DNA of 64,000 nucleotides from positions 620,001-684,000 of the forward strand of contig NZ_CP006764.1 of NCBI RefSeq assembly GCF_000767055.1. Direction: 5' to 3'. Made by a program: the position numbers and the translations under genes. Origin of the DNA: Corynebacterium doosanense CAU 212 = DSM 45436 (lineage in GTDB: Bacteria; Actinomycetota; Actinomycetes; Mycobacteriales; Mycobacteriaceae). The stretch's first letter is position 1. The number at the start of each line of letters is the position of its first letter. The notes under the pieces are model-generated. The model saw nothing but the letters and a program-made list of their open reading frames with translations, was not told where the DNA came from and made no database searches. Positions 44,145-53,016 of the stretch are shown in pieces.

Positions 44145-45914
44145 CTACTTGATCTCCAGCAGGGCGACGCCCTTGTTGACCTGCTGGCCAGCCTCGACCG
44201 CCAGGCCGGTGACGGTGCCCGACTTGTGCGCCTTGACGGGGTTCTCCATCTTCATGGCCTCGAGGATGACGATGACGTCGCCTTCGGAGACCTCGGCACC
44301 CTCCTCGACGGCGACCTTGATCACGGTGCCCTGCATGGGCGCGGTGACCTGATCACCGGAGGCCGCGTTGCCCGCCCCACCCTTGGCGCGCTTGCGCTTC
44401 TTGGGTTTGGTGGCGCCGCCGCTCACGCCGAAGCCGGCGGGCAGGGCGATCTCGATGCGTCGGCCGGCGACCTCGACGACAAACTTCTGCTTCGGGGCGG
44501 GCTCGTTCTCGTCGATGTCGGCGGGGTCGACGTAGGGGGCGAGCTCGTTCTTCCACTCCTCCTCGATCCACCGGGTGTAGACGTCGAAGCCGTTCTCGTC
44601 GCCCACGAAGGCGGGGTCCTCGATGACCGCGCGGTGGAAGGGGATGACCGTGGGCATGCCCTCGACGCGGAACTCGGCGAGTGCGCGGCGGGAGCGCTCC
44701 AGCGCCTCCTGCCGGGTCTCGCCGGTGACGATGAGCTTGGCCAGCATGGAGTCGAACTGCCCGCCGATGACGGAACCCTGGCGCACGCCGGAATCGACAC
44801 GCACGCCGGGGCCGGTCGGCTCGGAGTAGGCGGTGACGGTGCCCGGCGCGGGCATGAAGCCGGCGGCGGCGTCCTCGCCGTTGATGCGGAACTCGAAGGA
44901 GTGGCCCCGGGCCTCCGGATCCTCGCTGAGACGCAGCTGCTGGCCCTCGGCGATGCGGAACTGCTCCCGCACGAGGTCGATGCCGGCGGTCTGCTCGGTG
45001 ACGGGGTGCTCGACCTGCAGGCGGGTGTTGACCTCGAGGAAGGAGATCAGGCCGTCGGATCCGACGAGGTACTCCACCGTGCCGGCGCCGTAGTAACCGG
45101 CGGCGCGGCAGATGTCCTTGGCGGAGGAGTGGATGCGCTCGCGCTGCTCGTCGGTGAGGAACGGGGCAGGCGCCTCCTCGACGAGCTTCTGGAAACGCCG
45201 CTGCAGCGAACAGTCGCGGGTGCCCACGACAACGACGTTGCCGTGCTGGTCCGCCAGCACCTGGGCCTCGACGTGTCGCGCCTTGTCCAGGTAACGCTCG
45301 ACGAAGCACTCGCCGCGCCCGAAGGCGGCGACGGCCTCGCGGGTGGCGGACTCGAAGAGCTCAGCGACCTCGCCGCGCTCGTAGGCGACCTTCATGCCAC
45401 GTCCGCCGCCACCGAAGGCTGCCTTGATGGCGATGGGCAGGCCGTGCTCGTCGGCGAAGGCCTCGACCTCGGAGGCGTCGGCCACCGGGTCCTTGGTGCC
45501 CGGGGCCATGGGTGCGCCGGCCCGCTCCGCGATGTGGCGGGCCGTGACCTTGTCGCCGAGGTCGGCAATGGCCTTCGGCGGGGGGCCGATCCAGATGAGG
45601 CCGGCGTCGATGACGGCCTGGGCGAAGTCGGCGTTCTCCGAGAGGAAGCCGTAGCCGGGGTGGATCGCGTCGGCGCCGGAGCGCTGGGCGGCGTCGAGGA
45701 TCTTGTCAAAGTTCAGGTAGGACTCGGCCGAGGTCTGCCCGCCGAGGGCGAAGGCCTCGTCGGCGAATTCGACGAACGGGGCGTCCGCATCCGGCTCGGC
45801 GTACACCGCGACCGAGGCCAGGCCGGCGTCCTTGGCGGCGCGGAACACACGCACGGCGATCTCGCCGCGGTTCGCCACCAGCACCTTGGTGATCTTCTTC
45901 GTCTCAACAGCCAC
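44145..45914 (-). CDS. accBC: Acyl-CoA carboxylase alpha subunit AccBC (biotin carboxylase + carrier)
   Basis: Fused biotin carboxylase and biotin carboxyl carrier protein (589 aa) shared by the acetyl-, propionyl- and long-chain acyl-CoA carboxylases of corynebacteria. N-terminal biotin carboxylase: [23 protein letters not shown]-grasp [35 protein letters not shown]-terminal biotinyl domain (about 520-589) with EAMKMEN. A Lys-rich linker ([11 protein letters not shown]) lies between. GTG start with GGAGGG ten bases upstream. It works with AccD1/AccD2 and AccE, encoded at 51-54.6 kb, and is biotinylated by BirA (59.5 kb). Confidence 0.96.
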   Translation of the reverse strand: MAVETKKITKVLVANRGEIAVRVFRAAKDAGLASVAVYAEPDADAPFVEFADEAFALGGQTSAESYLNFDKILDAAQRSGADAIHPGYGFLSENADFAQAVIDAGLIWIGPPPKAIADLGDKVTARHIAERAGAPMAPGTKDPVADASEVEAFADEHGLPIAIKAAFGGGGRGMKVAYERGEVAELFESATREAVAAFGRGECFVERYLDKARHVEAQVLADQHGNVVVVGTRDCSLQRRFQKLVEEAPAPFLTDEQRERIHSSAKDICRAAGYYGAGTVEYLVGSDGLISFLEVNTRLQVEHPVTEQTAGIDLVREQFRIAEGQQLRLSEDPEARGHSFEFRINGEDAAAGFMPAPGTVTAYSEPTGPGVRVDSGVRQGSVIGGQFDSMLAKLIVTGETRQEALERSRRALAEFRVEGMPTVIPFHRAVIEDPAFVGDENGFDVYTRWIEEEWKNELAPYVDPADIDENEPAPKQKFVVEVAGRRIEIALPAGFGVSGGATKPKKRKRAKGGAGNAASGDQVTAPMQGTVIKVAVEEGAEVSEGDVIVILEAMKMENPVKAHKSGTVTGLAVEAGQQVNKGVALLEIK

Positions 45915-46072
45915 TTACGTAACCCTCCTGGGATCCCCGGCAGCGAACCTGCTGTCGCCGGTGAAGGTGTCCACTACTCAATTGGTTGGCCCACCTCCTG
46001 GTGGAGGCGGGGGAATTGCTCTGTCACTGCGCGCACGGGCATGTGCGGCGCAAGGACCTCACTGATGTACAT

Positions 46073-46092
46073 CGCTATAACCTACGATAGCG
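46073..46092. promoter_or_regulatory. Inverted repeat in the accBC upstream region
   Basis: CGCTAT-N8-ATAGCG lies about 160 bp upstream of accBC, and the adjacent bases read ATAGCGTAACAATAG. The words AGCGTAA...AA recur in front of accD1 (54749-54758), so a common lipid regulator (FasR-type) could bind both. The remaining 45915-46200 shows no gene. Confidence 0.35.
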
Positions 46093-46200
46093 TAACAATA
46101 GCCAGGTTTGGCGCGCAAAATGATTTCGGGCCAGATTTTCCGTCGGGTGAAACCATTCAAAACACACTCATGGTAACCGACACTAGAACCGACGAAGCCG

Positions 46201-47772
46201 TCAACGGGCAGGCAGGGTCTTCGTGTACAGGGTGTTCCCCCGGGTGGTGATCAGGCTGACTCTGAGCTCCCTGCTCTCCGCGTCGATGTTGACCTCGCCG
46301 AAGTGCTGGATCTCATCGAGCGGGGACTGGTTCGGGTGCTCCGGGCCGTGGACAAAGTCCACGCGCGGCCCGAAGGTCGGGTCCATCTTGTTCGGCCCGA
46401 ACGCGCCGGCGTTGAGCGGGCCGGCGACAAACTCCCAGAACGGGGAGAAGTCCTGGATGGCCGCGCGATCCGGGTGGTACTCGTGGGCGGCGCAGTAGTG
46501 CACGTCGGCGGTCAGCCAGACGATGTTGGGCACGTCCTTCAGCGCGGCGAGGACGGTGGCCAGCTCCGCCTCACGGCCGACCGGCGCACCCGGGGTGCCG
46601 GAGGAGACGCTCTCCTGCTCCTCGCCGTCGGGGACGATGATGCCCAGCGGAAGGTCGTTGGCGATGACCTTCCATGTGGCAGTGGAGTGGGTGACGGCGT
46701 CGATGAGCCAGTCGCGCTGGGCGCCCCCGAGGATCCAGCCCGCCTCGGTGTTGCCGGCGGTGTGGCGGGAATTCGAATCCTTGTAGCTGCGCATGTCGAG
46801 GGCGAAGATGTCGAGAAGCGGCCCATAGGAGACCTTGCGGTAGACCCGCCCGTCGACGGTCATCTGCTCGTCGACCGGCTGCCACTCCTTGAACGCCCGG
46901 TAGCCGCGGGCGGCCAGGACGTCGGCGTTGCGCTCGGTATAGCGCTCGTCCGTGATGATCTCGCCCGGGTACCAGTTGTTGGTGGTCTCGTGGTCGTCCC
47001 ACTGGACAATCTGGGGCACCTTGGCGTTGAAGGCCCGGTAGTTCTCGTCCAGGAGGTTGTAGGCGTAGTTGCCGCGGAAATCATCCAGAGTCTCGGCGAC
47101 GTGGGACTTGGCCTCCGTGGTGACGTTGCGCCACACCCGGCCGTCCTTCAGCGGGACCTCGGCCTCGATGGGGCCGTCGGCGTAGATGACGTCGCCGGAG
47201 TGCAGAAAGAAGTGGGGGTCGCGCGCGGCCATGGCGCTCCACCCGATCATGCCGCCCAGGTCCGGGTTGATGCCGTAGCCCTGTCCCGCGACGTCCGCGG
47301 ACCAATGGAAGCGGATGTCCGCGGCCTCGGCGGGGGCGGTGCGGAAGACGCCGTCGACGGGCTCGGAGCGGATCCCGGTGTAGAGATCCTCCAGGTGGAC
47401 GCGGTAGTGGATGTCCTGGCCCGCAGGCAGTCCGGTCAGCCGGAGACTGCCGGTGCCGTCGGTGTCCGGGCTGAGCACCGCGGCGGAGCGGAAGACCTGC
47501 GGGTTGGCGAAGGACTCGGTGGCGGAGGTGCTCACCACCATGCGGGCGGGCCGGTCGGAACGGGTCCAGATGGTGGCGCCGTCGATACGCATGTCTCCGG
47601 AGGCGACTCCGTGGGTGATCGCGGGGCGGTTGAGCAGGAGGCCGGGGGAGAGGGAGGAACCGCCGGACAACGACGAGGTGACGGAGCTTTGGGCCGATGC
47701 GGAGGGCAGGATGAGGCCGCTGGCGAGGGTGAGGCCGGAGGCGGCGAGGAAGCCGCGGCGAGAAAGAGCCAT
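46201..47772 (-). CDS. phoD: Alkaline phosphatase D (PhoD family), Tat-exported
   Basis: Secreted phosphodiesterase/phosphomonoesterase (523 aa) releasing phosphate from organic esters. A Tat signal begins SRRGFLAASGLTLASG (twin Arg at residues 5-6) with a probable cut after SASA. A PhoD N-terminal domain (about 45-150, GVASGDMRIDGATIWTRSDR) precedes the metallophosphatase domain with FHWSADVAGQGYG, FFLHSGDVIYADGP, IVQWDDHETTNNWYPGE and IVWLTADVHYCA, the Ca/Fe ligand motifs of the family. A phosphate-starvation promoter is expected, but I could not identify a Pho box in the 95 bp upstream. Confidence 0.93.
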   Translation of the reverse strand: MALSRRGFLAASGLTLASGLILPSASAQSSVTSSLSGGSSLSPGLLLNRPAITHGVASGDMRIDGATIWTRSDRPARMVVSTSATESFANPQVFRSAAVLSPDTDGTGSLRLTGLPAGQDIHYRVHLEDLYTGIRSEPVDGVFRTAPAEAADIRFHWSADVAGQGYGINPDLGGMIGWSAMAARDPHFFLHSGDVIYADGPIEAEVPLKDGRVWRNVTTEAKSHVAETLDDFRGNYAYNLLDENYRAFNAKVPQIVQWDDHETTNNWYPGEIITDERYTERNADVLAARGYRAFKEWQPVDEQMTVDGRVYRKVSYGPLLDIFALDMRSYKDSNSRHTAGNTEAGWILGGAQRDWLIDAVTHSTATWKVIANDLPLGIIVPDGEEQESVSSGTPGAPVGREAELATVLAALKDVPNIVWLTADVHYCAAHEYHPDRAAIQDFSPFWEFVAGPLNAGAFGPNKMDPTFGPRVDFVHGPEHPNQSPLDEIQHFGEVNIDAESRELRVSLITTRGNTLYTKTLPAR

Positions 47773-47845
47773 GAGCAGGAAACTCCTAGGAAAGGGGAGA
47801 GCAACCTGCTTGAGGCTAAAGGTGTGACATCGCTAGCTCATGAAC

Positions 47846-47871
47846 CTGAGTTGAACAGGTCTGGAACTCAG
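47846..47871. terminator. Hairpin at the end of sseA
   Basis: CTGAGTT (47846-47852) pairs with AACTCAG (47865-47871) across 12 bases and includes the sseA stop codon. It lies between sseA and phoD, both on the minus strand. It may attenuate read-through or be an operator for phoD; there is no U-tract. Confidence 0.35.
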
Positions 47872-48743
47872 TTGCCACGCGCGATCGGGGCGCGCACCGC
47901 GTTGCCCCACTCGGCCCACGAGCCGTCGTAGTTGCGCACCCGGGAGAATCCCAGCACGTACTTGAGAATGAACCAGGTGTGCGCAGAACGGTCGCCGAGC
48001 AGGCAGTACACCAGGGTGTCGGCCTCGGGGTCGAGGTCGGCGTAGCGCTGGCGGATGTCGTCGACCTTGCGGAATCGTGCGTTGGCGTAGACCGACTCGC
48101 CCCAGGGGATGCTCACCGCACCCGGGATGTGGCCGGTGCGCAGGACACCGGGGGCGATGGCTGATTCCGGCCCCAGGGCGTCGCGGCCGATGTACTCGTC
48201 CTGCTCACGCACGTCGATGATCTGCAGTTCGGAGCCGAGGGCCTCACGGATCTCGGGGGCGAAGACCCGGTGGGTGGTGTCGTCTCTCTCGACGACGGGG
48301 TAGCCGGTCGAGGTGTAGTCGGGGACCTCGAAGGACGTGTCGCGTTCCTCGCCCATCCAGGCGTCGCGGCCGCCGTCGAGAAGCCGGACGTCCTCGTGGC
48401 CGAAGAGCTCGAACACCCACAGGGTGTACGCGGCCCACCAGTTGGACTTGTCGCCGTAGATCACCACGGTGTCGTCGCGGGCGATGCCCTTGGCGTCCAT
48501 GAGGGCTGCGAAGGCCTCGCCGTCGATAAAGTCGCGGGTGACGGGGTCATTGAGGTCGGCTGCCCAGTCGATGCGCACCGCGCCGGGGATGTGGCCGATG
48601 TTGTACAGCAGGGAGTCCTCGTCCGACTCGACGACCTTGAGTCCGGGTGTGCCCAGGCGAGCGGAGAGCCAGGCGGCGGAGACGATGCGATGGGGGTGCG
48701 CGAAGCCCGCTTCGGTGGAGGAGGGGTCAAAATCAATGGCCAC
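47868..48743 (-). CDS. sseA: Thiosulfate/3-mercaptopyruvate sulfurtransferase (rhodanese)
   Basis: A 291-residue two-domain rhodanese that transfers sulfane sulfur from thiosulfate to cyanide or other thiol acceptors. The N-terminal inactive domain has VVESDEDSLLYNIGHIPGAV and YGDKSNWWAAYTLWVFELFG. The C-terminal catalytic domain has IIDVREQDEYIGR, GHIPGAVSIPWGESV and the active-site loop VYCLLGDRSAHTW with the persulfide cysteine. I start at GTG 48743 (AIDFDPSSTEAGFAHP), the family's usual N-terminus; the ribosome site is weak. In other corynebacteria a sulfurtransferase gene also lies close to accBC. Confidence 0.92.
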   Translation of the reverse strand: MAIDFDPSSTEAGFAHPHRIVSAAWLSARLGTPGLKVVESDEDSLLYNIGHIPGAVRIDWAADLNDPVTRDFIDGEAFAALMDAKGIARDDTVVIYGDKSNWWAAYTLWVFELFGHEDVRLLDGGRDAWMGEERDTSFEVPDYTSTGYPVVERDDTTHRVFAPEIREALGSELQIIDVREQDEYIGRDALGPESAIAPGVLRTGHIPGAVSIPWGESVYANARFRKVDDIRQRYADLDPEADTLVYCLLGDRSAHTWFILKYVLGFSRVRNYDGSWAEWGNAVRAPIARGN

Positions 48744-48941
48744 GATGACGGTACCTGGGCACCTTTCTGCCCGGAGGTGGGCGTGATGGGCGAAACTGCG
48801 TCCACGATACCCGGCACCGGGGAAGTTGCTCACGTGACGGGGTGGAAAGTGGCGTTCATCACTGGACTGGGCCAGTGCCGGTCGTGCGCTAGATTCAGAC
48901 GGATCACCGACCAGCACCTCCCCGGGAAGAAAGGCAGGCCC

Positions 48942-50087
48942 GTGACCTCTCGCCCAGCGCCCGAAGCCGCGAGCCGTCTGCAGATGTGGACGATGTATCT
49001 CGGCGGGTTCATCGGGCCCTTCGCCGGGCAGTCCCTGGCCGTCATCCTCCCCGTCGTCGCGGGAACGTTCGCGATCTCGCTGGAGCAGGCGGCGCTGACG
49101 ATGTCGGTGTACCTCGTGCCCTTCGCCACGGTCATGCTCGTGTCCACCCGCCTCGTGCGTTCGCTGCGCCCGCGCCGGGTCATCCTCGCCGCCTACGCGG
49201 TGACCATCCCCTGCACCCTCGTGGTGATTCTCACGCCGTACTGGTGGCTCTTCGCGGTCGCGTTCGCGCTGATGGGGATCGCCAACGCCTTCACCATGCC
49301 CGTGTTCCAGGTGATGATCCGCCAGCTCGTGCCGCCCTCCCGCCTGGGTTCCGCGTTGGGCACCTACGCGGCGATGCAGTCCTTCGGCATGCTGTTCGCG
49401 CCGGTCGTCGCGGGTCTTGCCGCCGCGGTGCACTGGCAGCTGATGTTCCTGGTGGTGCTCGTAGCCGCGGTGTGGGTCGTGCTCGTGGGGCTGCCGGACA
49501 CCCCGCCGCCCGTGCTCGCGGACCGGCAGATCAGCGGCCGCATCCGCTGGGGCGCGACCGTCGTGCACATGCTCACCTGCCTGGCCATCGGACTGGGCCT
49601 GATCGGCGCGGGCATGCTGGTGGCGCTCATCGTCGGCGAAAGATTCGGACTGGATCCCTTCGGCCGCGGGCTGGTGGTGATGTGTGGCGGCCTCAGCGCG
49701 TTCTTCCTCTCGCGCCGGATAGGAAAGCTTGCCGACGCCCGTGGCCCCCGCCCCGTCCTGCTCGGCAGTCTGCTGGTCGGTGCCGCGGCGACGGCGTTAA
49801 TCCCCGTGGCCCCCATGGTCTGGCTGGTCGCGGTGTGCTGGGCGCTGGCTATCCTCGCCGCGCAGGGCCTGCAGATGACGGTCAACCTCATCGTGCTCGG
49901 CTCACCGGGCGGATCGAGCCTGCTCTCCAGCGTGCAGGCCTTCCGTTTCTACGGGGCCGCGCTGACGCCGCTGGTGGTGCTCCCGGTCTTCCTGGAGTCG
50001 CACCACCTGGCGTTCTGGTCCATCTCCGCCGGCCTGTTGGGCATCCTCGGCCTGCAGGCGTGGTCTGGCGCTAGAGCGAGGGGTTGA
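48942..50087 (+). CDS. MFS transporter
   Basis: A 381-residue major facilitator with 12 predicted helices. The N-terminal half has GGFIGPFAGQSLAVILPVVA, RLVRSLRPRRVILAAYAV (motif A-like) and FQVMIRQLVPPSRLGSALGT. The C-terminal half has RRIGKLADARGPRPVLLGSL (second motif A). The substrate is unknown. The GTG start has AGAAAGG nine bases upstream. Divergent from sseA, with 198 bp between start codons and no gene there; convergent with DUF3151 (2 bp apart). Confidence 0.85.
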   Translation: MTSRPAPEAASRLQMWTMYLGGFIGPFAGQSLAVILPVVAGTFAISLEQAALTMSVYLVPFATVMLVSTRLVRSLRPRRVILAAYAVTIPCTLVVILTPYWWLFAVAFALMGIANAFTMPVFQVMIRQLVPPSRLGSALGTYAAMQSFGMLFAPVVAGLAAAVHWQLMFLVVLVAAVWVVLVGLPDTPPPVLADRQISGRIRWGATVVHMLTCLAIGLGLIGAGMLVALIVGERFGLDPFGRGLVVMCGGLSAFFLSRRIGKLADARGPRPVLLGSLLVGAAATALIPVAPMVWLVAVCWALAILAAQGLQMTVNLIVLGSPGGSSLLSSVQAFRFYGAALTPLVVLPVFLESHHLAFWSISAGLLGILGLQAWSGARARG

Positions 50088-50089
50088 TC

Positions 50090-50503
50090 TCAGGCGTCGA
50101 GAAGCTTCTCCACACTCGCCGGATCCGCGTCGGAGAGCATCTGCCGGCAGCGGTCGTACTCGTCGTTCTCGCCGATGGCCCGAGCGGCGAGCGCGAGGGT
50201 GGCGATGGCACGCAGCACGCCCTGGTTGGGCTCGTGGGTGAAGGGCACAGGGCCCCAGCCCTTCCACCCGTTGGCGCGCAGACGATCCAGCGAGCGGTGG
50301 TAACCGGTGCGTGCGAAGGCGTAGGTGGCGAGCTTGTCCTCGTCGGACTCTGCCGCGGCCAGCGCGGTCTCGGCGCGCACGGCCCAGGCCAGGGGAGATT
50401 GCGGGTGTGCGATGAGCGTGGCGGGGTCGGTGAGATCCTTGCCCGCCGCGGGATCCTGCGGGAGTTCGACGGGGGCGGGGGCGAGCATGTCGTTGATGTC
50501 CAT
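50090..50503 (-). CDS. DUF3151 family protein
   Basis: A 137-residue soluble actinobacterial protein of unknown function. The family hallmarks are HPQSPLAWAVRAETAL, AYAFARTGYHRSLDRLRANG and WKGWGPVPFTHEPNQGVLRA. The ATG at 50503 (MDINDMLAP) is preceded by minus-strand TAAGGT at exactly seven bases (leaderless); a GTG at 50512 would overlap that hexamer. It lies 14 bp downstream of the maf gene. Confidence 0.82.
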   Translation of the reverse strand: MDINDMLAPAPVELPQDPAAGKDLTDPATLIAHPQSPLAWAVRAETALAAAESDEDKLATYAFARTGYHRSLDRLRANGWKGWGPVPFTHEPNQGVLRAIATLALAARAIGENDEYDRCRQMLSDADPASVEKLLDA

Positions 50504-50517
50504 GCCCGCCACCTTAA

Positions 50518-51156
50518 TCAGAAGAGCGCATCTCGACGGTCGATCCCGGCGTCAGCGCCTCCGGCATCCCGTCCCCAAAAATCCGACACATCCAGGCCGA
50601 ACGAATACAGCGCGCGCCGGACCAGCGGCAGGGACAGGCCGATGACGGAGGAGGGGTCGCCCTCGATGCGGTCGATGAACCAGCCGCCGAGCGCCTCCAG
50701 CGTGAAGGCACCCGCGCACTCCAGGGGCTCTCCGGTCCGGGTGTAGGCCTCGATGTCGTTGTCGGAGGCGGCGGCGAAGTCGATGCGGGTCGCGCCGGTG
50801 TCCACGAAGGACTCCCCGCGGAAGGTGATGCAGTGGCCGGTGAGCAGCTCGGCGCTGCGGCCGGCCTGCTGGTGCCACCTGTCGACGGTGGCCTCAGGGG
50901 TGTGCGGCTTACCCTGCAGGTGGCCGTCGATAAGCAGCAGGGAATCGCAGCCGATGACGACATCGTCGGGGAAGTCCGGGGAGATCGCCGCGGCCTTGGC
51001 CACGGCCAGTGCCTGCACGGTCTCGCGGGGATCGGTGTGCGCGGCCTCGATGGCGCGCTCGTCGACGTGTGCCGGGCGCACGACCGGTTCCACGCCCGCG
51101 GAGCGGAGGATGGCCAGGCGCGACGGCGACTGGGAGGCGAGGACTATCCGGGGCAT
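50518..51156 (-). CDS. maf: Maf-like nucleoside triphosphate pyrophosphatase
   Basis: A 212-residue Maf/HAM1-like house-cleaning pyrophosphatase that hydrolyses non-canonical or modified NTPs (dTTP/UTP/m7GTP groups). Seen: LASQSPSRLAILRSAGV at the N-terminus, VDERAIEAAHTDPRETVQAL, VVIGCDSLLLIDG with the catalytic aspartate, GKPHTPEATVDRW, and GDPSSVIGLSLPLV. Its ATG directly abuts the accE stop codon, and accE follows accD2 by 14 bp, so maf is expressed with the carboxylase genes, an arrangement common in actinobacteria. Confidence 0.9.
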   Translation of the reverse strand: MPRIVLASQSPSRLAILRSAGVEPVVRPAHVDERAIEAAHTDPRETVQALAVAKAAAISPDFPDDVVIGCDSLLLIDGHLQGKPHTPEATVDRWHQQAGRSAELLTGHCITFRGESFVDTGATRIDFAAASDNDIEAYTRTGEPLECAGAFTLEALGGWFIDRIEGDPSSVIGLSLPLVRRALYSFGLDVSDFWGRDAGGADAGIDRRDALF

Positions 51157-51363
51157 CTAGTAAAACGAGACGTTGCGGAACGCGTTGGGGTTGAACACCG
51201 TGTCGCGGTGCGGCATCTCACGCCGGCCCCACAGGTTGCGCACGGAGTCCGACCCGGAGCGCGCCTCGGCGGCGAGGGTGGACAGCACGGCGGTGAGGGC
51301 GGCGATCTCCGTGTCGGTGGGGTTGCCCTTGGTCACCGTGAACAGGGGGTTGGGGTCGGTCAT
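51157..51363 (-). CDS. accE: Acyl-CoA carboxylase epsilon subunit AccE
   Basis: A 68-residue accessory subunit that binds and stabilises the AccBC-AccD complexes in corynebacteria. It shows the small family's pattern: PLFTVTKGNPTDTEIAALTA at the N-terminus (beta strand plus helix) and a Trp in SVRNLWGRREMPH near the C-terminus. I start at ATG 51363 (TDPNPL), 14 bp after accD2; an ATG four codons earlier is possible. The stop codon abuts the start of maf. Confidence 0.88.
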   Translation of the reverse strand: MTDPNPLFTVTKGNPTDTEIAALTAVLSTLAAEARSGSDSVRNLWGRREMPHRDTVFNPNAFRNVSFY

Positions 51364-51377
51364 GGTGTTCCTCATTC

Positions 51378-52919
51378 CTACAGGGGGATGTTCCCGTGTT
51401 TCTTGGGGCGACGGGTGATGACCTTGCGGTCGAGCAGGCGCAGGCCCTCCACGAGGTGCGATCGGGTGGCCGACGGCTCGATGACCGTGTCGACCAGGCC
51501 GGACTCGGCGGCGAGGTAGGGCGTGAGGTTGTCGGCCGCCCAGTCCTCGGCCTCGGCGTCGTCCCCGTGGAGCGCGGTGGTGGCGGTGATCGCGTCGGCC
51601 GCGGCGATCTGCGCGGTGGGCCAGGCGTAGACGAGGTCGGCGCCCGTGCTCTTGGAGCCCATGACCACGTAGGCGATGCCCAGGGCCTTGCGGGTGATGA
51701 GCGTGATCTTGCCCACCGTGGCCTCGGAGTACGCGTAGGCCAACTGTGCGGCGGAGCGCGTCACGCCGGCGTGCTCCTGCTCGATGGCGGGCAGGAATCC
51801 GGGGGAGTCAACGACCTCGATGATCGCCAGGTTGAAGGCGTCGCAGAGGCGGATGAACCGCGCGGCCTTGGTGGCGGCGGCCGCGTCGAGGCAGCCGGCG
51901 AGTTCGGTGGGCTGGTTGGCGACAATGCCCACCGCCCGGCCCTCCACGCGGGCGAACCCGGTGACGGCATTGGGGGCGAAGTTCTCCTGGACCTGACGCA
52001 GGACGCCGTCGTCGACGATGCGGGTGAGCACGTCGATGACGTCGTAGGCCTGCGCGTCGGTGTCCGGGATGAGGTTGTCCAGCTCGCGGTCGAGATCGCG
52101 CAGTTCCGTCTCGGCGGGCGCTCCCGTGCGCGGGGCCTCGGAGAGGTTGTTGACGGGCAGGTAGGAAAGCACCTCGCGGACCAGCGCGATTGCGTCCGAG
52201 TCGGTGGCCGCGGTGAGGTGTGCAAGGCCCGTGGTGGCGGAGTGGATCTGCGCGCCACCCAGCTCCGGGCCGGTGGTGGCGGTGCCGCCGACGGAGGAGA
52301 CGACGTCCTCGTCGACCAGGTTGAGCGAGGAACCCTCCACCTGCACGACGAGGTCAGCGAAGGCGGGGGCGACGCTGCCCAGGCCCACGTTGCGGCCAGT
52401 GATCACGGAGATCTGCGGCACCAGGCCGGAAACGAGCGAGGCGGCCTCGAAGAGCTTGGCGTACATGTTCAGCGCGGCGATGCCCTCGATGACGCGGGTG
52501 CCGGTGGAGGAGTGGATGCCCACAACGGGGACACCGGTTTTGGCCGCGAGGTCGTATATCTTGAGGATCTTCTCACCGTAGACCTCGCCGAGGGCGCCCT
52601 CGAAGATCGAGTCGTCCTGGGAGTACACGCAGACGCGGCGCCCGTCGACGGTGCCGTAGCCGGTGACCACGCCATCCGTGGCTGGGCGGTTGCGCTCCAT
52701 GTCGCCCTCGGTGACGCGGTGGCGGGCCAAGGCGTCGGTCTCCACGAAGGTGCCCTCGTCGAACAAAGCGACGGCGCGCTCGCGCGCGGTCCGGGAGCCG
52801 GCGGCGTGGATCTCCTCCACTATGTCCTGGCCGAGCGGTGCTTGGGCCTCGCTCAGGCGTGCCCTCAGATCGGCGATCCTGCCGGAGGTCGTGGTCAGAT
52901 CTGGTGTCGCGTCGGTCAT
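51378..52919 (-). CDS. accD2: Acyl-CoA carboxylase beta subunit AccD2 (DtsR2)
   Basis: Carboxyltransferase subunit (513 aa), crotonase-like fold. In C. glutamicum AccD2 joins AccBC, AccD3 and AccE in the long-chain acyl-CoA carboxylase needed for mycolic acids. Seen: the N-terminal DGVVTGYGTVDGRRVCVYSQ, ISVITGRNVGLGSVAPAFAD, the biotin-binding segment VEVVDSPGFLPAIEQEHAGV, and the C-terminus RRPKKHGNIPL, shared with AccD1. The carboxyltransferase glycine loops are altered relative to AccD1 (GRNVG where AccD1 has GASAGG), consistent with a structural rather than catalytic role. TAGACT ends eight bases before the ATG (leaderless). Confidence 0.9.
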   Translation of the reverse strand: MTDATPDLTTTSGRIADLRARLSEAQAPLGQDIVEEIHAAGSRTARERAVALFDEGTFVETDALARHRVTEGDMERNRPATDGVVTGYGTVDGRRVCVYSQDDSIFEGALGEVYGEKILKIYDLAAKTGVPVVGIHSSTGTRVIEGIAALNMYAKLFEAASLVSGLVPQISVITGRNVGLGSVAPAFADLVVQVEGSSLNLVDEDVVSSVGGTATTGPELGGAQIHSATTGLAHLTAATDSDAIALVREVLSYLPVNNLSEAPRTGAPAETELRDLDRELDNLIPDTDAQAYDVIDVLTRIVDDGVLRQVQENFAPNAVTGFARVEGRAVGIVANQPTELAGCLDAAAATKAARFIRLCDAFNLAIIEVVDSPGFLPAIEQEHAGVTRSAAQLAYAYSEATVGKITLITRKALGIAYVVMGSKSTGADLVYAWPTAQIAAADAITATTALHGDDAEAEDWAADNLTPYLAAESGLVDTVIEPSATRSHLVEGLRLLDRKVITRRPKKHGNIPL

Positions 52920-52960
52920 GGGTGCCTAGTCTAAATCTTTCGGTGCGCTGCGGTCTCAAA

Positions 52961-52999
52961 CGGGGGTCGGCTCCCTGGTACATCGCCGCGAGACCCCCG
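52961..52999 (-). terminator. Terminator after accD1
   Basis: On the minus strand CGGGGGTC pairs with GACCCCCG across about 23 bases, followed by TTTGAG. It lies 18 bases after the accD1 stop, between accD1 and the accD2 promoter, indicating separate transcripts for the two paralogues. Confidence 0.6.
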
Positions 53000-53016
53000 G
53001 GTGTTTCATCCCCGGG